Shown here one piece after another: positions 43,301 to 53,060 of a stretch of DNA of 64,000 bases. The notes under the pieces are model-generated. The model had not been told where the DNA came from. It did not search any database and saw only the letters and a program-made list of their open reading frames with translations. The DNA is from Lucinisca nassula (lineage: Eukaryota; Mollusca; Bivalvia; Lucinida; Lucinidae). How positions within the stretch are numbered: the first letter of the stretch is position 1; every line of letters begins with the position of its first letter. The stretch lies in assembly GCA_963580285.1 (NCBI GenBank), contig OY757013.1, forward strand, positions 135,157,027 to 135,221,026, read 5' to 3'. The position numbers were made by a program, and so were the translations under genes.

Positions 43301-44398
43301 CCCGTCCTTCTTATCTACAATCACAACAGGAAAACTCCAAGGTTATTTCGATCTACGTATCACATTTGCTTCCAACATTTCATCTACAGCCTTGTCAACA
43401 ACTTCCCTATCTTTCAAAGGTGTCCTATATGGTTTATCTTTATGGGCGGGTGATTTGGGGTATCTATTTTCATTTTTACTGTGTCAGTGTGACATAGCTG
43501 AGAGTCTTTTGCAGCAAGTAAATCAAAATTGTTCTTAAGGAAATGTACAATGTCTTGCTTGTGTTCCTCAGGTACGTCCACGTCAGATGTCCAGTCACAA
43601 GTGTCAGGTGTACTTTGATGTGATATACGGCTTACATTCCGCACACTGTCAACATCAATTACTTCAATTTTTGCTATGACACACCCCTTTGATAACCTAA
43701 CTGTTTGATTTGTTTGATTGACAATCATAATTGGTATTGTACGCCCCTTGCCTAATTTAGCCAATGAGTTTGAAACCATAAGCCCTGGTTCCGTATTTGT
43801 AAAATTTGTGTCAACAGCTGAAACTGAATAAAACTTAGACTTAGGAAATTCCGACGTGTTTTTTAACTTTTCCTAAACAAACAGTTGCCGTCTGTGGTTC
43901 AAGCAAAACTTTAGACCTTGATCTTACAAGACAAGAAATATGAATGTCTTCCTCTAAAGGCACAGACGTATCCCCTATTCTCAAGAACACTAAGTCAAAA
44001 TAAAGTCAAACACCATTTTGTACAAGCCAATCCCTACCCAGAATGAGATTTCTGTTTATGGATGGCGAAACAAAGAATTCGTGTTTAATTTCCACATTCC
44101 CTACTTTGAGATTAATTGTTACACATCCATCAATTTTTAAACGTCCGCCATTGACTGATTGAAGGTTAGCAGCCTTCCGCATTAATGGCGGTTTCTGTTT
44201 GAGTGAATTATAGACACGTCTGTGTATCAGTGACACATCGGCTCCTGAGTCTACCAATGACCTATATTTATTTTTGCCTATTTGAATTAAACAAGAATTT
44301 GGACTACCTGTTAATGCTATATTGTAATTTGGAATGTTCTTTTTCTTTTTAAACCTATCACTCCTTCCGGCGGCTTCATTGCGAAAGGAGCGCCCTAG
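40321..44398 (-). pseudogene. pol: pol of element A: protease, RT, RNase H, integrase, acidic tail
   Basis: Pol copies the RNA into DNA and integrates it. Domains in order: aspartic protease LVDSGADVSLIHRR (about 44,255) with LILGRDWL; RT with WSFPVVIVDKKDGS, MPFGL and AYLDDILIYS (about 42,990); RNase H; integrase with HHCC zinc site (HDDNGHMG ... CVPC), catalytic residues in LSLDLSGPY (~41,600), SDNGSEN (~41,415) and KVERFHRT (~41,310); then SPVTYVI and a Ser/Asp/Glu-rich tail with DEEDLPLMEL. Disabling: TGA 44,006-44,008, frameshifts near 43,870, 43,440 and 41,010, TAA at 43,343-43,345 and 43,295-43,297. In RNase H the motif reads YTNAS, so the first catalytic Asp is Asn (element B keeps YTDAS). 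The tail is in frame with integrase here, which shows it belongs to Pol. Confidence 0.9.
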
Positions 44399-45315
44399 TT
44401 TTCCTGATTATTTTGTGTGTTTCGCATATTTTTGTCAGCCCTTTGCCCTCCCTCGTTTTGGTATTTCAAGTCATTCTTTCTTTTGAAACAGTCTCTTTTC
44501 AAATGACCCTTACAGTTGCAGTACCAACAAAGTCTATCCTGCCCTTGGTTACGGTTGCCTTGATTTGCTCCCTCAACTGAATTTATATTTGCCTTAACCT
44601 TGCAGTCCTTTGCCCTATGCCCTGTTTTGTTGCATTTAAAGCATCTTGGAGCAGGCCGGTAATGGTCTACTTCCATTTGTTCTTCATCAGGCACCTGTGG
44701 GTGCCGAGTTCTCAGATTGAACCTTCTGTGAATATTTTGCTCATTTGTAGCTGTGGTGATTGCTGCATCTAATGTATTTGGGTTATCTTTTAAGATTTTC
44801 ATTTTTAAGTGATCTTCTACCAAACCATCTACAAAAATATCTATCAACTGCCTCTGTATGGTAGGCCCTTGCTGCTGGGGAAAAGCTTCTTCCGCCAACG
44901 TTATTAACCTTTCCGCATAAACTTGTACAGATTCCCCCTGTTTCTGATGGACCTTTCTGAGGAGCATAAAGGCATGCTGCTCATCAACTACTTCGGAGAA
45001 CCGGTTTGCTTATTCCCCCTTGAATACATCCCAGGTAGCTGCTGGATTTATTGTCTGATACCTTCTTATAAAGTCACTTACTGGCCCTCTACTAGATTGG
45101 AATGCGACACGCTTAACAGTATCGTCATCCAGGTCCGTCAAAAGTGCATACTTTTCTATAGACTTAACCCATTCTTTGAATTTAGATGCCTCCCCCTGAA
45201 AAGTAGCTATAATTTGACTGATACCCTGAGCCCCTAAAGCCGTAGAGACCTTTCCCATTTCATGTGCCAAATTTTGAAAAACATGCCCTAAGTTTGCGTC
45301 TTCGTCAGCCATCAT
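44395..45315 (-). pseudogene. gag: gag of element A, one nonsense codon
   Basis: Gag forms the particle shell and packages RNA. The start is the double ATG at 45,315 (ATGATGGCTGACGAAG); an earlier open frame lacks an ATG. The capsid-like region includes FKEWVKSIEKYALL. The nucleocapsid part has two CCHC knuckles, CFKCNKTGHRAKDC and CWYCNCKGHLKRDC, where element B has one. An in-frame TAA at 45,010-45,012 interrupts the capsid region where B reads EQLAVRF. The frame ends with TAG at 44,395 right after the GGAAAAC site, and pol continues in the -1 frame. Confidence 0.88.
44398..44404 (-). promoter_or_regulatory. Candidate -1 frameshift site between gag and pol, element A
   Basis: Minus-strand GGAAAAC, read in the gag frame as G GAA AAC, followed at once by the TAG stop. 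The -1 frame is open from its last base through to the protease. The same CAGGAAAACT is at the junction in element B (57,786-57,795). Confidence 0.7.
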
Positions 45316-45348
45316 GGTAAAATGAATATGAGAAAACAAACTAAGCTT

Positions 45349-45351
45349 ACC
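45349..45351 (-). promoter_or_regulatory. Predicted splice donor in the leader, element A
   Basis: Minus strand TTGAG|GTAAGC between the PBS and the gag ATG. It would join to the env acceptor at 40,063 and possibly the one at 37,552. Confidence 0.6.
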
Positions 45352-45447
45352 TCAACTTCAGTCTCGAATCACTCCACCCTCCAATGTTTCCGAATAATTT
45401 CCAGAGTCCAAAATGTCAATATTTCGTCATTTAGGTTAAGTCTATCG

Positions 45448-45463
45448 CTGGTCACGTGCACCA
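45448..45463 (-). other. Primer-binding site of element A (tRNA-His-like)
   Basis: Minus-strand TGGTGCACGTGACCAG lies 12 bases downstream of the 5' LTR. It equals TGGTGCCGTGACCAG of element B apart from one inserted A. The complement CACGGCACCA is the 3' end expected of animal tRNA-His. Confidence 0.65.
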
Positions 45464-45475
45464 AAAATGTACGTA

Positions 45476-46298
45476 TGTGACTTTACTAATGCATGTCAAT
45501 TGTCCTTCGCGTTGTGTTTCTGGTCGACAAGAAGACATAAGTCAACTTTATACAGTTTCTAAGTTTATTAAGCAATTGCACATGCCACAGGAGTCTCTCT
45601 CATTCCCTGGTCATCAGACCAGTACATACTAAAAAGCATAGTTAAGTCAAAAGCTCAGACTAACTCTCAGGCATCAACTCAAGACTAAATCTAAAACTCT
45701 AAAACTAAAACTAAAGCTCCCGTTTTCTCGCTCCTTATATAGCCCTCTCACACAATAACCTGAGTCATACACTAAAAATAGTAACACTTAATCATTCACA
45801 GGTGTGCAGAGACATTAAATCAAATGTGTTATAAGCTCATATTACTTCATTAACATATACCAAGAGGTGAGTGACAACATTAATCATACAAAAGCCATTT
45901 ATTAAAATGGAATATTTAAGTACCCTTATTGAATTCAAACACCTGTGAATAATTATAAAAGTAATAAATTTCATATGTCATGTCAAAACCCATTTATTAA
46001 ATAATATTTAGTACCCTTATTGAACCCAACCACCTGTGAGTAATTATAATAGTAATAAATTTTCATATGGCAATGATTTAGTACTGACAGAATACACTTG
46101 TCATGATTTTAAGGTGGCAAGTTCATAATTTAAAAGAGAAATAAAATATTTTAATTATACGGGTTTACGCTGTCTCACAGATGTTCCGATATTGGATTAC
46201 ATCTAGGAGACATACATCAAACGTGCCGGAAATATATACCCTTACAAACATTTAGAGAATTTCATGAAACTTTACGGCCTACAAAGCATTACGCCACA
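45476..46298 (-). repeat. 5' LTR of element A
   Basis: 823 bp, homologous to 35,725-36,543. It has the same TATA box (minus GGCTATATAAGGAG) and AATAAA. The target copy CATA is at 46,299-46,302. Differences from the 3' LTR include small indels (for example 'cagtttctaag' against 'cagtctaag'). Confidence 0.93.
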
Positions 46299-46587
46299 CA
46301 TAGTTTGTGGGTGCTCGTTAGAACCGCCTCATTGAGGCGGTTCTAACGAGTACCCACAACCTTTGTCTTGGAACAGAAATAAGAAAAATAATGTTTACCC
46401 CCGTAAACCCCAGTTTTACCTATAAAAAGTGGGGTTTAGGGGGGTCTTTATTTCACGGACTTGTTCACGTGATGTAATGCCTGAAGGCAGAAATTTTGTT
46501 TTAACCTTATCAAGAATCGGCAATGAATATAAAATGTATTCCCTAAATTGAATAGCATGGATAAGAATATCGAGACATTAGCTTACC

Positions 46588-46826
46588 ATCATGATTACAC
46601 ACCCGTGCGACATAGTGCATTTTTTCACATCTTCAAAACGGCTATTTTTCTGAAGAAATTCCGTGATATTTTTCTTATTTAAACTGCAAACAGAGGCTGT
46701 GGGTGCTCGTTAGAACCGCCTCATTGAGGCGGTTCTAACGAGTATCCACAGCCTATGTTTTGGAGCAGAAATAAGAAAAAATAATGTAAACCCCCGTAAA
46801 CCCAAATTGTGTCTATATATTCGAAG
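46588..46826. repeat. FB-1 element, right end truncated
   Basis: CATGATTACACACCCGTGCGACATAG end, perfect centre GAACCGCCTCATTGAGGCGGTTC, and 'taaacccccgtaaaccc', then the sequence departs after 'ctatatattcg'. Confidence 0.82.
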
Positions 46827-47032
46827 GCGGTTCTTCTTTCGCGTTTTTTTTTGTTATGGTTTGTCTTTGAGTGTGTGTATCGCTTATATTATTTTGTCTT
46901 GGATAGCCAATTGGCCATTTTGTGGGAAAGTAACTGTCTTGATGTTTCTACAAAGGTCTAGTTGTTTCATGTTTGTGCTTCCTTCCATTTGGTGTCTCTG
47001 ATGGGAGCTGTGGGTTAATTGTATCGATTTCT

Positions 47033-47311
47033 CATCACGAAAACACGCCTATATAATTTTGACCCCCTTGAACCCCACTTTTATATAGTAAAACTTGGGT
47101 TTATAGGGGTAAACCCATTTTTTTTATTTCTGCTCTAAAATATAGATTTTGGGTACTCGTTAGAACCGCCTCAATGAGGCGGTTCTAACGAGTGCCCATA
47201 ATCTATATTTTGAGCAGAAATAAGAAAAATACTACAATTTTTCATCTTAAAATTTTCATTTTTTCGGCCATAAAGGTAACAATGTATTGATATAGGCGTG
47301 TTTTCGTAATG
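47033..47311. repeat. FB-1 fold-back element
   Basis: CATCACGAAAACACGCCTATA to TATAGGCGTGTTTTCGTAATG. Perfect centre GAACCGCCTCAATGAGGCGGTTC. Confidence 0.9.
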
Positions 47312-47473
47312 TGATCACTGCCTTCACTTCTGTTTTAGGGGGTGATGCTCACGTGATGACGCTTTGGGAAGAAAGGAAGCTGCTAGACAACAACAACCGT
47401 GAATAGTTGTATGTATACATGACCCACGTGATGAGAGACAAAAACGTTTTGCCATTTGCAAGCAAAAATGAAG

Positions 47474-47824
47474 TACAGTAGAACTTCGATGGCTCGAACA
47501 CCGATGGCTCGTTTACCATGGATGTTTCGAACCTATTCTTGAGCCCGTAGCGAAATCCTCTACATAAGAAATAGTGAGGGATAATTAAGGAGGTTTTAGT
47601 CTTTTATCTTGCAAATGTATGCTATGTGTACTCATTAGACATCGCCTCGATGAGGCGATTATAATGAGTACACACAGCATACTATTTCATTATAGAACAC
47701 CGAAAAGATGTCTAAAAGTATATCATTATGCCTCCTGACAGTAACCTCAGTGCCTCGAACTACCCCTGTCTCGAACTGATTCTCGAAGACCCAAAAGTGT
47801 TCGAGCCATTGAAGTTCGACTGTA
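47474..47824. mobile_element. pogo-like MITE carrying the FB-1-like core
   Basis: TA-bounded ends CAGTAGAACTTCGATGGCTCGAACACC and (complement) CAGTCGAACTTCAATGGCTCGAACAC resemble Tigger/pogo termini. The middle (47,618-47,690) holds 'tatgctatgtgtactcattagacatcgcctcgatgaggcgattataatgagtacacacagcata'. Related to 22,925-23,245. Confidence 0.8.
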
Positions 47825-47915
47825 CATCAGCCTACACATTCGCGCAGTCTGATCAGCTCTTTCTAGTAGGGCAATGACCCAGGTTTCTATATAAGCACTC
47901 GAGCAGAGGGTAAGC

Positions 47916-48185
47916 CATCACGAAAACACGCCTATATAATTCTGACCCCTATAAGCCCCACGTTTATATAGTTAAACTCGGGTACACATGGATAAACCTT
48001 ATTTTTCTTATTTTTGCCCAAAAATATAAATTTTGGGTACTCGTTAGAACCACCTCGATGAGGCGGTTCTAACGTGCACCACAATCTATATTTTGAGGAG
48101 AATTACTAAATATTAACATTTCCAAAAATATTTTTTTTGCCGGTAAAATTTACATAATTGTGTTGTATATACATTTTTCATTAAC
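47916..48185. repeat. FB-1 element, worn right end
   Basis: CATCACGAAAACACGCCTATATA start, centre GAACCACCTCGATGAGGCGGTTC, and a decayed right half. Confidence 0.78.
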
Positions 48186-48525
48186 AATCAGTGTTGAATG
48201 GATGGTAATTTGTTATATCGTGTCAGCTTCATTCTTGTATATTTACAATCACTGCCCACAAAGATACTTAATGAAGACACTTATTTGGTTTAAACATATT
48301 TATTCAGAAGTAACAAGTTGACATACATACATATACAGTTACAAGAAATGACAGGATTTGGACGGAAGCAAAAACGCTTACAGAGTCCATTTCCTCAAAC
48401 ACTTATTTGAAGAAATGCCTAGCTTTAATTAAATATGTTTTTAGCACCGGTAGGAAGTCGACGCTAGACTTTGTTTCTTAAAGACGCAAAAATCCGGTTT
48501 CCTAGTGTTTATTTGTTTTATAATT
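48186..48525. other. No gene recognised
   Basis: No supportable ORF, RNA or repeat. Confidence 0.45.
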
Positions 48526-48808
48526 TCGGTTAAATGTCCCCCGCAACAGTAGTTAAGTTATTTTGGAGAAGTTGCTTCACATTTTATTGGACTTTTGCCC
48601 GACATTGAGATGAAATGACTTCTCTAGCCCTGCTGCCCAAGGTAACCAACAAGAGTTATATTCACGGACTCGCATCACTTTGCCTGGTCAGTCTAAGACA
48701 TTCAAGGCGGTTTAAAAGTACTCATGTGCGGTCGGTTTCAGCTCTGCGTGGAAGCAGCATGCAGCCAAATCTATTTCACCCAGTCTCGATGGACGGGGTC
48801 CTCCGGTT
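48526..48808 (-). repeat. SINE-4, minus strand, diverged
   Basis: 'tttcggttaaatgtcccccgcaac', 'cgacattgagatgaaatgacttctctagccctg', 'gtactcatgtgcggtcggtttcagctctgcgtggaagcagcatgcag' follow SINE-4 in reverse. Confidence 0.8.
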
Positions 48809-48818
48809 CCCTAGTTTA

Positions 48819-49066
48819 CATCACGTGAACACGTCCGTGAAATGAACATCCCCTTAAACCCCCACTTTTAATAGAGAAAACTGGGGTCTACTGGAGTGTA
48901 CAATATTCGGCTAATGTCTGCTCCTCAATGAGGCGGTTCTAACGAGAACCCACAACCTACGTTTAGTGAATAAATAAAAAACAAATCAAACATTTCATCG
49001 GAGAAACAACCATTTTGGAGATATTAAAAGGAATGCACAAAGTCACACAGATGCGAATCGTAATGA
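48819..49066. repeat. FB-1 element, left hairpin arm deleted
   Basis: CATCACGTGAACACGTCCGTG start; goes from 'tctgctcctcaatgaggcggttctaacgag' to the CGTAATG end. Confidence 0.78.
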
Positions 49067-49076
49067 TAACTTAATA

Positions 49077-49078
<2 letters not shown>

Positions 49079-49137
<59 letters not shown>

Positions 49138-49138
49138 G
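49079..49138. repeat. (ATT)n microsatellite
   Basis: About 20 uninterrupted trinucleotide units. Confidence 0.98.
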
Positions 49139-49413
49139 TCAGACTCAGTTATGACGTCTTTGACTCGTATATACGTTTTCTGAGTTGTGCTTGACGAATT
49201 GAATCAGTGTGGGATGATCTATATAAAGGCGATATGTTTTTGTTCATTCTGTTTTAGTTTGTTCCTTTCAGAATTCCGATTAATCAGATATGGGCGAAAA
49301 CCGGTGTTCCCGGAGAAAAATGATTAAAACCATCTGTCCTTCCGTTGCAAAACATTGCAGCTCACACGTGACAAACACAGGACAGATAATCCTCTAGCCC
49401 AGGGAGGTGACTT

Positions 49414-49416
<3 letters not shown>
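49139..49416. other. No gene recognised
   Basis: No supportable feature. Confidence 0.4.

Positions 49417-49479
<63 letters not shown>
49417..49479. repeat. (TA)n microsatellite
   Basis: About 31 TA units directly abutting the SINE-5 inverted pair. Confidence 0.97.
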
Positions 49480-49483
<4 letters not shown>

Positions 49484-49616
49484 AATGAATTAGCGCACAA
49501 AAATCGGTCGCACCGCAACCGGGACTCGAACCACGGATCTCCTGCATTCCGGGCAGACGTGCTAACCATTACACCACCGCGGCCTTCCGACATTGTACGC
49601 CAATTTTAACATTTAT
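49480..49616 (-). repeat. SINE-5 copy 1 (minus), one arm of an inverted pair
   Basis: The complement reads 'ggccgcggtggtgtaatggttagcacgtc' (A box) ... 'gtggttcgagtcccggttgcgg' (B box), tRNA-like but without matching acceptor strands. It forms an almost perfect ~137-bp inverted repeat with copy 2, with practically no loop. Confidence 0.8.
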
Positions 49617-49800
49617 AAAGGTTTATAAATGTTAAAATTGGCGTACAATGTCGGAAGGCCGCGGTGGTGTAATGGTTAGCACGTCTGCCCGGAATGCAGG
49701 AGATCCGTGGTTCGAGTCCCGGTTGCGGTGCGACCGATTTTTGTGCGCTAATTCATTTGTCTATTTAATTGCCTGTATCGTGCTTTACTTTGATTTTCAT
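49617..49800 (+). repeat. SINE-5 copy 2 (plus)
   Basis: The same sequence in plus orientation, continuing to 'tttaattgcctgtatcgtgctttactttgattttcata'. Preceded by 'ggtttataaatgttaaaattggcgtac', which also precedes copy 3. Confidence 0.8.
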
Positions 49801-49963
49801 ATACTTACTCCGATACAGTAGAACATTTGTAAATCTAATAAATAAATAAATAAATAAATAGAATAAAATGGCCGCCGTCCGTAGGTTAAAAAAAGAACCG
49901 AAAATGATAGGGTCGCCTATGGCGGTAAATGAAAGGTCTCTAAATAGCGCTAATGACGTTAAA
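49801..49963. other. Spacer with (AATA)n between SINE-5 copies
   Basis: Short 'aataaataaataaata' run and otherwise anonymous sequence. Confidence 0.5.
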
Positions 49964-50138
49964 GGTTTATAAATGTTAAAATTGGCGTACAATGTCGGAA
50001 GGCCGCGGTGGTGTAATGGTTAGCACGTCTGCCCGGAATGCAGGAGATCCGTGGTTCGAGTCCCGGTTGCGGTGCGACCGATTTTTGTGCGCTAATTCAT
50101 TTGTCTATTTAATTGCCTGTATCGTGCTTTACTTTGAT

Positions 50139-50144
<6 letters not shown>
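49964..50144 (+). repeat. SINE-5 copy 3 (plus), followed by (TA)n
   Basis: Repeats 49,611-49,800 with no difference seen by eye and then runs into a (TA)n tract (50,145-50,199). The TA tract next to copy 1 is in the mirrored position, so the unit is the SINE plus its TA tail. Confidence 0.8.

Positions 50145-50199
<55 letters not shown>
50145..50199. repeat. (TA)n microsatellite
   Basis: About 26 TA units at the 3' end of SINE-5 copy 3. Confidence 0.97.
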
Positions 50200-50201
<2 letters not shown>

Positions 50202-50389
50202 ATTAATTGTCTCTGAAATAATTTTAAAGCATCCTTTCCAAAATTTAAATTATTAATTGTTCTGTTGTTTTTTTTTTTTCTGACAATATTTCCTCCATTA
50301 TCAAACTTGTGTGAGGGAACAGCTCGTTTTACAACCTTCGCTGTTCACAAAGGCCGATGTTACTCTAAGCGGTGTTTTTAACCATAACA

Positions 50390-50640
50390 GTCTGGGCTGC
50401 ATGATGCTTCCACGCAGAGCTGATAACGACCGCACACGATTCTGGTAAACCGCCCAGGCAAGGCGGTGCGAGTAGGACCGTCCATGCTTATAAACCCTAT
50501 TGGTTTCATTGTGCGACTGGGCTTGAGATGTCATTACATCTCAATGTCTGGTAAAAGTTCCACAAAATTGGAAGCAACGTCTCCAAAATCAATTATACAG
50601 TGTTGACGGGGACGATAAACCTCAAATCAAACAAATATAC
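50390..50640 (+). repeat. SINE-4
   Basis: 'gctgcatgatgcttccacgcagagctgataacgaccgcacacg' through 'ggacgataaacctcaaatcaaacaaat'. Nearly full length with a small deletion after 'ctggtaaaccgc'. Confidence 0.85.
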
Positions 50641-50833
50641 AAAACCAAACCATTACAGTCAGATGCGCACCGAGGTTTCAAATTCGCTTCTCGGCCGCAC
50701 CGCAACATTCGACCGTGAACATAAATAATGAATTAGTTTCTACGACCATTGTCCGCCCTTCCAAGAGTTTAAGAAGGACGGTTGACAATTATTAGCTAAT
50801 CCTGAAACAGTTACGGTATTTATTAGCCTCTCC

Positions 50834-50919
<86 letters not shown>

Positions 50920-50957
50920 CGTCTATCTAGCTAGCTAGCTAGCTATCTATCTATCTA
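50834..50957. repeat. (CTAT)n microsatellite
   Basis: About 28 units with an internal 'ctagctagctag' variant block, ending just before the Tc1-like element. Confidence 0.97.
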
Positions 50958-51228
50958 TCCTGTGTCAGCCTCATTAATCACTATACTGACTGGAAATAGA
51001 AACAACTATACACTTTTCAAGTCACAAAAAGTGGTGTTTAACAAAACAACTGATGATATTTCTTTGTATGGTATATTTTCCCAATCGGTCTACATGCAAT
51101 CAAGGGTGTTTCTGCTGTCCTTGAGTATACCGTTGTATCTCTTGGCCGATTTATCCTTTAGGAGTGAATTTGTACGTGCAGGCCAAGCCGACATCGGTAT
51201 ACATGCGAAATTGATTCTAATGTGAAGT

Positions 51229-51311
51229 CAGACATTCGGATGAGTCTTTAAACCGAGGTCCCGTCTCCGTATGACCTTAGCAGTTGGTGGGACGTAAAAC
51301 TCAAACACTCA
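51229..51311 (+). repeat. SINE-3, 5'-truncated, with target duplication
   Basis: 'cattcggatgagtctttaaaccgaggtcccgtctccgtatgacc...gggacgtaaaactcaaacactc' flanked by AATGTGAAGT on both sides. The tRNA head is missing, as expected for incomplete reverse transcription. Confidence 0.85.
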
Positions 51312-51910
51312 AATGTGAAGTAAAAAGTGTATGTGTCAAAAAAAATCTAAAATTGAGAAAAAAAAATCATTTAACTGCGATGACGAGGCTTTCGAAAATT
51401 GAACGCGAAAGAACAATTGGTATGCTTCTTGCCGGGACGTCGAAAGCGGACGTCGCTCATAGATTCGGATGTACCCGGGCAACAATTCATGCCTTATGGA
51501 ATCGTTATTATCAGACGGGAGGAACGGATGATCGCCCAAGGCCTGGGGCGCCGCGAGAGACGACGTATCGGGAGTGAACAAACTGTTCGGAACCGCATAC
51601 TGGCTTCTCAGTTGTGTAATCGACGGCCTTATGTTGGAACTGATCCGAACCGGACGTTTAAACTGGGCGCGAAACCACCTGGGATGGACTCAGAATCGTT
51701 GGAAAAGTGTTCTGTTTTCTGAAGGATCTCGGTTTAACCTGTCTTTCGCCGTTGGTAGAGCGAGAGTCTGGAGAAGACCACATGAACGTTTTGCACGTTC
51801 CTGTGTGATTCGGCGGAGTGATGGTTTGAGGTGGGATTTTTGGGGGTCAAAAGACTCGTCTGATTGTGATCCGCGGAAATCTTAATGCACGGCTATATAT
51901 TGACGATATC

Positions 51911-52230
51911 TTAAAGGCATTTATTCTTGATTATTGAGGTCTATCATTTCATTGCATAATATTATGTAGCCCTCAGTGCTGACTGGAGAGAAGTCCTCTG
52001 TCTTCAACAGGTAAGGGTTCTCCTAGGGGAAAATCAATAATTTACTAACTGTTGCCTGTAGTGTACATTATTGATTTTCCCCTTATGTACCTCAGTCAGG
52101 GGATTCAACAAAAGCTACTAATCACCCTATTGGGGTCCGCCTTTGATCTGCTAAAGATAGTGAACCACAGGGGGCAATAAAACAATTATGAACACACGGT
52201 GTGTTTTACTGTTTCAGAATAAATGCCTTT
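51911..52230. mobile_element. TTAA-flanked MITE nested in Tc1
   Basis: TIR TTAAAGGCATTTATTCT and its exact complement AGAATAAATGCCTTTAA, with TTAA at both boundaries. A TTAA target suggests a piggyBac-type (or Kolobok-type) derivative. The inside contains 'ggggaaaatcaataat' and its complement. Confidence 0.82.
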
Positions 52231-52267
52231 AACGCCTGAAGTCGTTCTGTAATTTGCTAGAAATGGA

Positions 52268-52517
52268 CCTGGGACCAGTTGTTCAAAGCATCGTTAGCTT
52301 AACGAGCTCGTTAGTGGTCATATTGTTAACTCTTCTAGCAAGTACAATATCGTAAATTTTGGTCTTTTTGCTGAAAAAAAATGTGAGCAGCTTTTGCGTC
52401 CGCAAAAGCTCCTAACATTTTTTTCAGCAAAAAGTTCAACATATTTGCCATATTTAATGAACAAAGTTTTAACGATACGTTAACTAACGACGTCGTTAGT
52501 TTTGAACAACTGGCCCC
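52268..52517. mobile_element. Second MITE nested in Tc1
   Basis: Ends GGGACCAGTTGTTCAAAGC and (complement) GGGGCCAGTTGTTCAAAAC. The inside has 'gctgaaaaaaaatgtgagcagcttttgcg' against its complement. Confidence 0.78.
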
Positions 52518-53060
52518 TGGACTGACATTCCAACAGGACAACGCCATCCCTACATGTAACACTGCAAGGGTGGTGCAGACCAATGTGCTACCATGGCCTG
52601 CTCGATCCCCAGGCATCAACCCTATTGAACATTTGTGGGATGAACTTTGAAAGCGTGTTAGACAATGTGAACCACAGAATTTTCATCTGTTAGAAAGGGC
52701 ATTGATGGAAGAATGGAGGCGGATACCATTGCGGGCACTTTGGCGTCTGACGGGATCCATGAGGCGGCGATGTCAAGCGGTAATCAATGCAATGGGTTCT
52801 CACTCCAGATATTGACTGTTTATTGCTATATGAATAGACAAACTTACGTGAGTGAAAATTTGAACACCGCAATTTTGACCCCTGTGTCAAAGCGGTGACC
52901 ATTTCATGTCTACATTTGCTCCCCAAGTCAAATTAGTGAAATGAATTGATGAACATAATGTCAAAGATAGCACTTTTCATAAATTTGCTTCGATTTCACT
53001 TTTAATTTTTTCTCCATCCCAGTTTCAAATCAAGTGCATAGTTTCTATTTCCGGTCAGTA

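Larger units (their letters stand above)
35725..46298 (-). mobile_element. Element A: complete env-bearing Ty3/gypsy-class LTR retrotransposon
   Basis: A 10,574-bp provirus-like element on the minus strand. Order along its own strand: 5' LTR, PBS, leader with splice donor, gag, -1 frameshift, pol (protease, RT, RNase H, integrase, acidic tail), env, an extra ORF, purine tract, 3' LTR. The gene order PR-RT-RH-IN and the integrase motif spacing place it in the Ty3/gypsy class (Metaviridae). Env makes it errantivirus/retrovirus-like. The two LTRs differ at roughly 20 sites noticed by eye over ~820 bp, while the coding part has at least nine disabling changes. It is inactive as it stands. Confidence 0.93.
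35619..46474. repeat. FB-1 element split by retrotransposon A
   Basis: The left part 35,619-35,724 ends 'gctcaaaacata' and the right part 46,299-46,474 resumes 'catagtttgtgggtgctcgttagaaccgcctcattgaggcgg' and runs to TTCACGTGATG. Together they make one ordinary FB-1 copy. The repeated CATA is the target duplication of element A. Confidence 0.9.
51380..52850 (+). pseudogene. Tc1-like transposase, interrupted and frameshifted
   Basis: Cut-and-paste transposase. ATG at 51,380, MTRLSKIERERTIGMLLAG, then an HTH region DVAHRFGCTRATIHALWNRY ending in a stop at 51,575. After frameshifts: RLNWARNHLGWTQNRWKSVL FSEGSRF (about 51,650-51,735; families have the first catalytic Asp as FSDESRF, here Gly replaces Asp) and ARVWRRPHERF. 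After the two MITEs: LTFQQDNA (52,517-52,540, second Asp present) and NPIEHLWDEL (third residue Glu present). Interruptions are at YIDDIL and just before GLTFQQDN. Not functional. Confidence 0.85.
50984..53060 (+). mobile_element. Full-length Tc1-like transposon with nested insertions
   Basis: TA-flanked ends CTGACTGGAAATAGAAACAAC and (complement) CTGACCGGAAATAGAAACTATG define the element. It contains, in order, a 5'-truncated SINE-3 (51,229-51,311), the transposase reading frame, a TTAA-flanked MITE (51,911-52,230), a second MITE (52,268-52,517) and the transposase C-terminus. Without the inserts it would be close to 1.4 kb, in the usual range for Tc1 elements. Confidence 0.88.

Noticed and set aside
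40916..43538. Plus-strand frames of 60-100 codons inside element A
   Set aside because: Antisense shadows of pol.
49620..49735. Possible tRNA genes (also 14,575, 15,585, 25,645, 26,884, 34,595, 55,580, 59,645)
   Set aside because: A and B boxes are present but acceptor stems do not pair and each is followed by a repeated body; they are SINE heads.
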